Assembly (NCBI GenBank): GCA_910589015.1
Contig: CAJUSA010000007.1
Coordinates: 1 to 36,885, forward strand
Length of the DNA: 36,885 nucleotides
Source: an uncultured Christensenellaceae bacterium
Lineage (GTDB): Bacteria > Bacillota > Clostridia > Christensenellales > Borkfalkiaceae
Reading direction: 5' to 3'
The notes beneath the pieces are model-generated. The model searched no databases and was not told where the DNA came from. It worked only from the letters and a program-made list of their open reading frames with translations. This document shows, in pieces, positions 8,367-14,987 of this stretch (the stretch's first letter is position 1; the number at the start of each line of letters is the position of its first letter). The translations under genes were made by a program, and so were the position numbers.

Positions 8367-9649
8367 GATACGCAAAAAAAATTGCCGTTCCCTATGCGCA
8401 ACGGCAGCGTGTGCGCCTGCCTGCTCAAAAGTGGAAAAATTACGCGCTTACGCTCAACCACCTGCGCGCGGAAGGCAACGCCTTTGTGCTCGCCGAGGGC
8501 GCCGAAAAGGAATTTACGACCGATTACAACGCGCAGATCCTCATTGCGACGCAAACCAGACTCGTAACGATTTTTACGACCATCAACCGCGTCCGTCTCT
8601 TGCAGGACAACCGTCAGTGGATCATACCCGATATCACCGAAGCGGAAGATTACGTTTTGCAAACGGGTACGCGCATCTTATACATGCTGTCGCCCAATTC
8701 GCTTTATTTCGACGAGAATGCCACGCTGAACAACTATGTGAAAAAGCCGGGCGGATACAGCATGGCGGTGCACAAAGACCGTATCTTTTTTGCGGGAACG
8801 GATGGCAAGTTATACTGGTCGTTCGTCTATCCCGACAGGGGATTCCGCGCGACGGGCACGCAGGAATCGGGCGCGGTCGATCTGATCGACGGTTCGCTTG
8901 GCAAAGTCGTGCGGTTGCTCTCGCTGGGGGAAAATTTGTTGCTCTTCCGCGAGCGGGGCGTGGAACGGCTCGAAGGGACAGCCGATCCGCTCACCTTCCG
9001 TCTTGTGAAAACCGACGTGGAATACCGCGCGGTTCACCCCAAAAGCGTGGCGCGATGCGGCGGGAAAGCGTGGTTCTTCACCGACGGCGGGCTTTATGTT
9101 ACCGATGGATTTTCCGCCGAACGCATTCTAAACGCCGCGGAAGGGGAAATCGATTTAAGCGCGACCGTGCACGGCTCTTCGTACGGCGGCGAATATTACG
9201 CCTCGGTCGCGCGGCGCGGCGGGCAGCGGCAGGTCTATTGCTACGACGCAGTGTACGGCTGCGGGCGGTTTATCGGGCTTGCAAGCAATTCGCTCGCCTG
9301 CCTGCACGGCGTGTACCGCCTCTTCGGTTCGGGGGTGGATAAGCTGTGCGGCAGCGCGTTGCCCGAGGTCGGGGAAGTTTCGGCGAAGTTCGAATACGAC
9401 CTGACCGATATTGCCGACGGCGTGGGGTATCTCGAGGCGGTGGAAGTGGAAGGCAGGGGCATGTTCGAGGCGGAAGTCACCGCAAACGGCGTTACGCGCC
9501 GCGCAAAGGGTGAGGCGGGCAAACGTCTTGCTCTCGGCGGCGCGATCCGCGCCAACCGCGTTACGATCGAAATCAAGCCGCAAGGTACGGCGTTTGCTTT
9601 GAGCGGGATCGTGCTGTGCAAGCGGCGGGAGGTCGTTTATGACAATTGA
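8363..9649 (+). CDS. Uncharacterised 428-residue protein, possibly a phage-type beta-propeller
   Basis: GTG 8363 overlaps the previous stop (GTGA) behind GAGGAGGTGG, which fixes the start; the longer open frame to 8033 crosses the island junction and is not used. No signal peptide or membrane segment is visible. The middle has recurring short beta-strand units such as GYSMAVHKDRIFFAGTDGKL, LLSLGENLLLFRERGVERL and GGKAWFFTDGGLYVTDGF, a pattern typical of propeller blades. The C-terminal third looks like a beta-sandwich. Its position between a prophage-like fragment and a coiled-coil protein suggests a virion or tail-tip role, but I do not recognise the family and a host function is possible. 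Confidence 0.7.
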   Translation: MRYAKKIAVPYAQRQRVRLPAQKWKNYALTLNHLRAEGNAFVLAEGAEKEFTTDYNAQILIATQTRLVTIFTTINRVRLLQDNRQWIIPDITEAEDYVLQTGTRILYMLSPNSLYFDENATLNNYVKKPGGYSMAVHKDRIFFAGTDGKLYWSFVYPDRGFRATGTQESGAVDLIDGSLGKVVRLLSLGENLLLFRERGVERLEGTADPLTFRLVKTDVEYRAVHPKSVARCGGKAWFFTDGGLYVTDGFSAERILNAAEGEIDLSATVHGSSYGGEYYASVARRGGQRQVYCYDAVYGCGRFIGLASNSLACLHGVYRLFGSGVDKLCGSALPEVGEVSAKFEYDLTDIADGVGYLEAVEVEGRGMFEAEVTANGVTRRAKGEAGKRLALGGAIRANRVTIEIKPQGTAFALSGIVLCKRREVVYDN

Positions 9650-10133
9650 TATCGTCGATCTGACTTCCGACAAATATAAAAACCTCAATTCGCTGCAACT
9701 TGCCATGGTGCGCGCCGCACAGGCGGAAAAAGACAAGGTGACGGCGGCTGCCGCAAACGAAAAGCAAAAGCTGATCAACAAGCTCGTGCAACACAATACC
9801 GTGCGTTCGACGCTCTTCGAGGCGGAAAACAGCCGCATCGACGCCGAAACGGAATATAAAGTGGAATGGATCCGCGCCGATCTCGATCATCAGCTTGCCT
9901 ATGAAAATCTGCAATCTTCGGGGAACGAGGCGGGGGTGTATTCCTATCCGAGCAATCCCAACTATCATTTGTCGTATTCCGAACGGTTCCTCGTCGTGCG
10001 CAATTATTACATGAACCGCACGTCCGATCCGAATGCGCGGCTCAAAGCCTTCGGCATGGATACGCTCGCACGCGAGTATCTGGGGGAATATTACCAAACG
10101 CTTTACGATCTTTTTGCAAGCTATTGTAAATAA
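9639..10133 (+). CDS. Uncharacterised 164-residue protein with a central coiled coil
   Basis: ATG 9639 overlaps the previous gene by 11 nt; CGGGAGG lies upstream. Residues about 20-90 are strongly helical and charged (AQAEKDKVTAAAANEKQKL and the following segment), consistent with a coiled coil. The C-terminal part is aromatic-rich (YSERFLVVRNYYMNRT, YLGEYYQTLYDLF). It has no transmembrane segment or known motif. It ends the short operon and is followed by a strong terminator. Function unknown; it is probably a partner of the preceding protein. Confidence 0.7.
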   Translation: MTIDIVDLTSDKYKNLNSLQLAMVRAAQAEKDKVTAAAANEKQKLINKLVQHNTVRSTLFEAENSRIDAETEYKVEWIRADLDHQLAYENLQSSGNEAGVYSYPSNPNYHLSYSERFLVVRNYYMNRTSDPNARLKAFGMDTLAREYLGEYYQTLYDLFASYCK

Positions 10134-10139
10134 ACAGGA

Positions 10140-10170
10140 ATGCCGACGGGAAACCGTCGGCATATTTTTG
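10140..10170 (+). terminator. Intrinsic terminator with GAAA tetraloop
   Basis: ATGCCGACGG (10140-10149), loop GAAA, CCGTCGGCAT (10154-10163), then TTTTT. It is a perfect 10-bp stem directly after the 164-residue gene. Confidence 0.9.
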
Positions 10171-10200
10171 CGTATAAGGGGCGGGATTCTTCGGCAAGCT

Positions 10201-10342
10201 CAGAATGACAGGGGTGCGCTCAGAACGACAGGGGTGCGCTCAGAATGACAGGGGTTCGCTCAGAATGACAGGGGTTCGCTCAGAATGACAGGGGTGCGCC
10301 CGGAATGACAGGGGGTGCGCTCAGAATGACAGGGGGTGCGCT
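10201..10342. repeat. Tandem array of a 20-21 bp repeat, seven copies
   Basis: Seven head-to-tail copies close to CAGAATGACAGGGGTGCGCT run from 10201 to 10342: five of 20 bp, then two of 21 bp with an extra G. A decayed copy follows up to about 10372. Copies differ at few positions (TGCG/TTCG, AATG/AACG). The block is preceded by GATTCTTCGGCAAGCT, resembling interspersed repeats with a TTCGGC..GCTCA.AATGACA core; a related core occurs near 36795. There are no unique spacers, so this is not CRISPR. It fills the gap between the terminator and the end of the regulator gene. Confidence 0.9.
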
Positions 10343-10379
10343 CAGAATGACTGAGGGCGGGAAAGACAGGGGCGGATCG

Positions 10380-11468
10380 TCACCCGATGAGAATGCCGTC
10401 GACGAGTACGACGTCGCGGTGGGGCTGTCCGTCTAAAATATCGAGCATGAGTTTGATTGCGGCGGAACCGAGGCTGGCAAAATCCTGACGGATACATAAA
10501 TATCCCATGCTTTTGGCTTTTTCGACGTCGGCGCAGTCGAACCCCGTCACCGTCAGTTCCTCGGGGATGAGGATACCGAGCTGTTTCGCCACTTTATAGA
10601 CCATTTCGAGCGTGCTGTCGTTGATGCAGCAAATTGCGGTGGGCTTTTCTTCGAGTGCAAGGTAGCGCTGCATTTCGTTCTTCGTGTATCTTTGAAAAAT
10701 CTGCTGTTGCTGATCAAGCGTGACGGCGATTTCTTTTTTATGCAGATCGTAGGTGTGGAAGATAAATTCGTTTTTTAAGGCAAGTCCGTTTTTCACGATC
10801 CCGCGGCAGTAGCCCTTAAAACGTTCCGCCTCGGGGAACGCCATCTTGTCGCTGATCGAGAAAAATCCGATCCGTTTATGCCCGAGCTGCGTAAGTCGGT
10901 CGATAATGCGGCACATGCAGTCGGCGTTCTTCGTGGTGACGAGGGGCGTTTCCAACCCTTCGATGGGGCGGTCGAGGCAGACGACGGGGATATCGCGCGC
11001 CAAAAATTCGGCGTACAGCCCGATGTTGTCGAGCGAGTCGCAGGGGTAGACGATGATGCCGTCGGGCTTGTTCGAGAGGATCTCGCTTAAAATATTGCGC
11101 TCGCGCTCTAAATTATTCTTGGAATTATAGAAGGGCGTAAAGGCGTTGAACGAGAGCGCCGTATTCTGAATGCCCGTCATGATCTCGTTGAGGTCTTCGA
11201 CGAAGGGCAGAATGATGGGCACAATGAGCGGCGCGCTGCGGTTGAGCTTTCCGTTGATGAACGTGCCGCTGCGTTTTACGCGGTAAATAAGGTTGGCGTC
11301 GGCTAAATTTTTGAGCGCGTGCGCGACGGTTATGCGGCTTACGCCGTATATTTTTGTGAGTTCCATTTCCGTAGGCAGTTTGTCGCCTACCTTGTATTTT
11401 CCGCTCTGTATTTTTGCGATCAGATCGTTGTATACTTTGTTATAGAGCGATTCTTTCTTTTTTGCCAT
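10380..11468 (-). CDS. GntR/LacI-type transcriptional regulator of the mannoside locus
   Basis: The 362-residue protein has an N-terminal GntR winged helix (about 5-73; KVGDKLPTEMELTKIYGVSR and VAHALKNLADANLIYRVKRS) joined to a LacI/periplasmic-binding-type sugar sensor (about 85-360; KPDGIIVYPCD, GHKRIGFFSISD, LTVTGFDCAD). This is the architecture of AraR-like repressors, which leave DNA when a sugar binds. ATG 11468 has AAAGGA upstream. It is divergent from the transporter operon across 221 bp holding both promoters, so it most likely controls the operon and itself in response to a mannoside, mannose or fructose derivative. The inducer is inferred only from the neighbouring genes. Confidence 0.9.
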   Translation of the reverse strand: MAKKKESLYNKVYNDLIAKIQSGKYKVGDKLPTEMELTKIYGVSRITVAHALKNLADANLIYRVKRSGTFINGKLNRSAPLIVPIILPFVEDLNEIMTGIQNTALSFNAFTPFYNSKNNLERERNILSEILSNKPDGIIVYPCDSLDNIGLYAEFLARDIPVVCLDRPIEGLETPLVTTKNADCMCRIIDRLTQLGHKRIGFFSISDKMAFPEAERFKGYCRGIVKNGLALKNEFIFHTYDLHKKEIAVTLDQQQQIFQRYTKNEMQRYLALEEKPTAICCINDSTLEMVYKVAKQLGILIPEELTVTGFDCADVEKAKSMGYLCIRQDFASLGSAAIKLMLDILDGQPHRDVVLVDGILIG

Positions 11469-11489
11469 ATTCTCTGTCCTTTATTTCGG

Positions 11490-11518
11490 ATTATACTATA
11501 TTATTTCACAAAATGCAA
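11490..11518 (-). promoter_or_regulatory. Promoter of the regulator gene
   Basis: Read on the minus strand, TTGCAT (11518-11513), 17 nt, TATAAT (11495-11490). It lies 22 nt upstream of the regulator start. Confidence 0.7.
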
Positions 11519-11602
11519 TGATTTGCTATCATAATTTCGAAAAAATCGCAAAAAAAGTATAACATATTATTTTCATTAAGCTATATTTTTTTACCGAAGA
11601 TA

Positions 11603-11630
11603 TTGACAAACGATCGAGTCGAATTATAAT
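11603..11630 (+). promoter_or_regulatory. Promoter of the mannoside utilisation operon
   Basis: TTGACA (11603-11608), 16 nt, TATAAT (11625-11630), with the solute-binding protein ATG 60 nt downstream. The spacer contains the palindrome CGATCG (11611-11616), a possible but unproven part of a regulator operator. Confidence 0.8.
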
Positions 11631-11689
11631 GGAAAGTAGCAGGGGGACGCAAAACGCCCCGAAAACCGAACAGATCAGGAGGAATATTT

Positions 11690-13099
11690 ATGCGCAAATC
11701 ACTAACGGCTTTTTTAACGGGTACGGCGTGTCTGGCAATGATGCTGTCGTGTGCCGCTTGCACGGGAACGGGCAATCCCGGCGGGAATAAACCGGGCGGA
11801 AACAATCCCGGCGGATCGGAAAAACCGCCCATCGTGGAAGAAGTCGATCCCGCAAAGGCGGTCACGCTGAGAATTCAGTCGGCTGCGCCGTTGCGCTATA
11901 ATTATGCGGCGCTGTTGCGCAGCGAGCAAGAAGGTTCGCAACTTTATAATCAGGCGTTGTTTTCCAAACGGTTGGTAGAGGGGTTCAAAGAAAAATACCC
12001 CAACATTACCCTTCGTTTCATCGAGGACGGCTGGGGCGACGCGCTCTATGAAAAACAACAACTCTATATCCGCGATTACAACGCGGGCGGCAGTATGGCG
12101 GTCGATATCATGATCGGCGAAACGTACATGGGATATTTCGCGCAGAATAACGTGTTTGCCGCGCTCGATAAGAGCAAGTTCGAAAACGTTATTGCGGACG
12201 CCTGCGCCGACGTAACGGTGAACGGTTCGCTCTACGCCGTGCCCATGTGCACGGGCATCATGGGGTTGCAGTATAACACGAATATCTTGCAGGAAGCGGG
12301 CATTCCCGAAGAAGAATGGGTTCCCGCCGACTGGACGGCGCTGATCGAAAACTGCAAAAAGGTTTCCGATTATGCGCAGGCGAACGGAAAAGCGTATAGA
12401 GGAATCTGCATGAACAGCGTTTCGGGGTTGCCTTCGGCGTTCCGCGCCGTGCCCTTCCTGCGGCAGGGCGGCGGCGATATCATGACGAACGGCCAACTGA
12501 CCGTCAACTCGGCGCAAAACGTCGAAACGTTTACCTATCTGCGCAATCTGGCGCAATACGCCTATCCGCAGTCGCTTACGGCGGAAAACGAAGACGTCGT
12601 ACTCTTCTACTTTACCGATCAGAACCGTTCGGCGTATCTCATCGACGGACAGTGGGCGATGGCGACCGCGGGCGATCATATCAAGAGTGCGCCGTTGCCG
12701 ACCAAGAATGCCGACGGCACGGGTACGGGCAACATCTTCACGGGCAACGTGCTCTTCGGTATCACGCAGGCTTCGAAAAATCAGGCGGCGGCGCAGGCGT
12801 TCCTCGAATACCTCACGAGCAGCGAGGTGCAGAGCTGGTTCTATGAACTCGACGGCAGACTTCCCGTCAACACGGCGACGTTGCAGAGCGAAGAGATCCG
12901 CACCGTGCACCCCAACATCAACCCCTATATCGACGCGCTGAACCAGGGCGGATTTGCGGGCGGCATGGCTTGCTTCACAAAAAATTCCAACGATATCTGG
13001 GCGTCGTGGGGCACCTTCTACCGCAATGTGCTCACGGGCACGGCGGACATCAAATCGCTTGCCGACGGACTGCAATCGACGATCAAGAGCAAAATGTAA
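11690..13099 (+). CDS. ABC transporter sugar-binding lipoprotein (family 1 extracellular)
   Basis: The 469-residue protein captures a sugar outside the cell for the two permeases that follow. The N-terminus MRKSLTAFLTGTACLAMML is a signal peptide, with C21 or C24 as lipid-anchor cysteine, followed by a Gly/Pro/Asn-rich tether (about 25-50). The rest has the family 1 solute-binding layout (KEKYPNITLRFIEDGWGD, GQWAMATAGDH, ASKNQAAAQAFLEYLTSSEV). AGGAGG lies 7 nt before ATG. It is the first gene of the operon. A GC-only hairpin (GCGCGC 13101-13106 / 13110-13115) after the stop could raise its mRNA level over the permeases, as is common for such systems. The cargo is inferred to be a mannosyl oligosaccharide. 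Confidence 0.93.
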   Translation: MRKSLTAFLTGTACLAMMLSCAACTGTGNPGGNKPGGNNPGGSEKPPIVEEVDPAKAVTLRIQSAAPLRYNYAALLRSEQEGSQLYNQALFSKRLVEGFKEKYPNITLRFIEDGWGDALYEKQQLYIRDYNAGGSMAVDIMIGETYMGYFAQNNVFAALDKSKFENVIADACADVTVNGSLYAVPMCTGIMGLQYNTNILQEAGIPEEEWVPADWTALIENCKKVSDYAQANGKAYRGICMNSVSGLPSAFRAVPFLRQGGGDIMTNGQLTVNSAQNVETFTYLRNLAQYAYPQSLTAENEDVVLFYFTDQNRSAYLIDGQWAMATAGDHIKSAPLPTKNADGTGTGNIFTGNVLFGITQASKNQAAAQAFLEYLTSSEVQSWFYELDGRLPVNTATLQSEEIRTVHPNINPYIDALNQGGFAGGMACFTKNSNDIWASWGTFYRNVLTGTADIKSLADGLQSTIKSKM

Positions 13100-13141
13100 C
13101 GCGCGCGCGGCGCGCCCGAATAACCGATTTTGGAGAGTGGC

Positions 13142-14050
13142 ATGGAAGAGAAAACGCTGTCGGCGGAAAAAACGCGGCGCAAGCGCAACCTGCGCGAAAA
13201 TTTAAGAGGCTGGGGCATTATCGGGCCGATCATTCTGTATTACTTTATTTTCGGCATCATTCCCATAATCATTCTGTTCCGTTACAGCTTTATGCAGGAC
13301 GATCTGTTTCTGGGTACGCAATTCGTGGGGTTCAAGAACTTCGTCACGATTTTCACCGATAAGAATTATTATGTGCTCTTCCTTGCAACCATACTTATCG
13401 CGGTGTTTACGATCGGGCTGAGCCTCGTGTTCGGCATGCTCATCGCGTTGGCGGTGACACAGCCCTTGCGCGGGCGCGGCGTATACCGCACGGTCTATTA
13501 TATTCCCGTCGTCATATCGATGGCGGTCGTGGCACAGATCGCGAACGTGTGGCTTTCGTATAACGACGGCACCTTCAACAACATTCTCAATACGCTCGGC
13601 ATGGGCAGCGTCGCCTGGAAACAGAGCACGTTCTGGATGTATTTCTGGATCATTTTTATCTGCGTGTGGAAGGGGCTGGGCGCAACGGTCATATTGCTCG
13701 TCGCGGGGCTCAACGCCATTCCGCCCGAACTCTACGAGGCGGCGGAACTCGACGGCGCGGGCGCGGTCACGAAGTTTTTCAAGATCACGTTGCCGCAACT
13801 GCGCCCGATGCTGGTCTTTGTCATGATCACAAGCATTATCGGCGCGTTCAACATCTTCGAACCCGTTCAGCTCATTTCGCAGGGCGGGCCCGACGGCACG
13901 ACCAAGGTCATACTGTTCCAGATCTATAACGAGGCGTTCCAGAACGGCAATTACGGCATGGGCAGCGCGATCGCCGTCGTCGTGCTCGTGATGCTCATGA
14001 TCCTGACCGCGCTCAACATGAAGTTCGGCGAAGAAAAGGAGGAAAAATGA
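13142..14050 (+). CDS. Sugar ABC transporter permease (MalF/UgpA type)
   Basis: This is an integral membrane subunit of the uptake system, 302 residues from ATG 13142, chosen because GGAGAG (13132-13137) sits 4 nt upstream; a TTG at 13130 is less likely. Six hydrophobic segments are visible, beginning GWGIIGPIILYYFIFGIIPI. The cytoplasmic EAA loop, which contacts the ATPase, is YEAAELDGAGAVTKFFKITL followed by P. It ends in ATGA, overlapping the next permease by 4 nt. Confidence 0.93.
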   Translation: MEEKTLSAEKTRRKRNLRENLRGWGIIGPIILYYFIFGIIPIIILFRYSFMQDDLFLGTQFVGFKNFVTIFTDKNYYVLFLATILIAVFTIGLSLVFGMLIALAVTQPLRGRGVYRTVYYIPVVISMAVVAQIANVWLSYNDGTFNNILNTLGMGSVAWKQSTFWMYFWIIFICVWKGLGATVILLVAGLNAIPPELYEAAELDGAGAVTKFFKITLPQLRPMLVFVMITSIIGAFNIFEPVQLISQGGPDGTTKVILFQIYNEAFQNGNYGMGSAIAVVVLVMLMILTALNMKFGEEKEEK

Positions 14051-14952
14051 AAGTCGTCAAAAAGAGAACGATCATCGTTTCGCATATCTTCCTCATTCTC
14101 GGTTCGATCCTCATGCTCTATCCGCTTGCATTTGCCTTTTTGGGGCAGTTCGTTTCGATCGAAGGCTTTTACAGCGTGGGCATTCTGCCCGTGCCGCAGA
14201 AGTTTTCGTATCTGTTTTCGAATCTGGGGCTCATTTTCCGCCGAACGGAAATCTACACTTCCATTCTGCTGACGCTGGCGCGGTTCGTGTGGTATGCGTT
14301 CATTCTCATCTTCACTTCGGTGCTGGGCGGCTATGCCTTCGCGAAAGTCAAGTTTAAGTTCAAAAAAGTAGCGTTCTACATTATCATGTCGTCGATGATG
14401 ATCCCCGGGATCGCGCTGCTCATTCCGCAATATCTCGAACTCATGCGCTTCCCGCTCGTGGGCGGAAACGATATTTTCGGAAAGGGCGGTTCGGGCTTCC
14501 GCGACAACGGCGCGCTGCTCTTCATTACGGGGTGTTTTTCGGCGTATAACATCTTTCTCGTCCGCCAGATGCTCACGCAGATGGGCGACGAATACAAAGA
14601 GGCGGCGGAACTCGACGGCGCGGGATTTTTCCGCATCATCTTTTCGATCTACATGCCTATGCTGGCGCCCGTGATCGCGCTCATGGTGGTGCAGACCTTT
14701 ATCGGGCAGTGGAACGATTACCTGTTCCCGATGATCTTTTTATCGAGCGCGCGCGAGCTGTGGCCGATCGGCGTGCTTTCCGTGAAAATTCAGTCCGACT
14801 ATCTCTCGCCCGCAGGCACGGGCGGCGGACTGATGAACTACCCCATGGTCATGACGATGGGCGTCGTGATGATGATCCCGCCCGTGATCGCCTATATCTG
14901 CTGTCAGAAGTATTTCGTGCAGGGATTGGCGGTCGGCGGCGTAAAGGCTTGA
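14047..14952 (+). CDS. Sugar ABC transporter permease (MalG/UgpE type)
   Basis: The 301-residue second membrane subunit has about six hydrophobic segments and the EAA loop YKEAAELDGAGFFRIIFSIY. ATG 14047 overlaps the upstream stop. The pair is a normal heterodimeric sugar importer core. No ATP-binding subunit follows, so the complex presumably borrows a shared MsmK/UgpC-like ATPase encoded elsewhere. Confidence 0.93.
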   Translation: MKVVKKRTIIVSHIFLILGSILMLYPLAFAFLGQFVSIEGFYSVGILPVPQKFSYLFSNLGLIFRRTEIYTSILLTLARFVWYAFILIFTSVLGGYAFAKVKFKFKKVAFYIIMSSMMIPGIALLIPQYLELMRFPLVGGNDIFGKGGSGFRDNGALLFITGCFSAYNIFLVRQMLTQMGDEYKEAAELDGAGFFRIIFSIYMPMLAPVIALMVVQTFIGQWNDYLFPMIFLSSARELWPIGVLSVKIQSDYLSPAGTGGGLMNYPMVMTMGVVMMIPPVIAYICCQKYFVQGLAVGGVKA

Positions 14953-14987
14953 AATCAAAAAATTGATATAAAAAAGGGAGGAAAACA

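Noticed and set aside
8033..9649. A single 538-residue protein
   Set aside because: Its first 110 codons cross the AT/GC junction in a frame different from both neighbours; GTG 8363 with GAGGAGG and a GTGA overlap is the better start.
10201..10342. CRISPR array
   Set aside because: Units are contiguous and nearly identical, without unique spacers, and no cas genes are near.
11714..13075. 453-codon open frame on the minus strand
   Set aside because: Shadow of the solute-binding protein gene, which has a clear signal peptide and family motifs.
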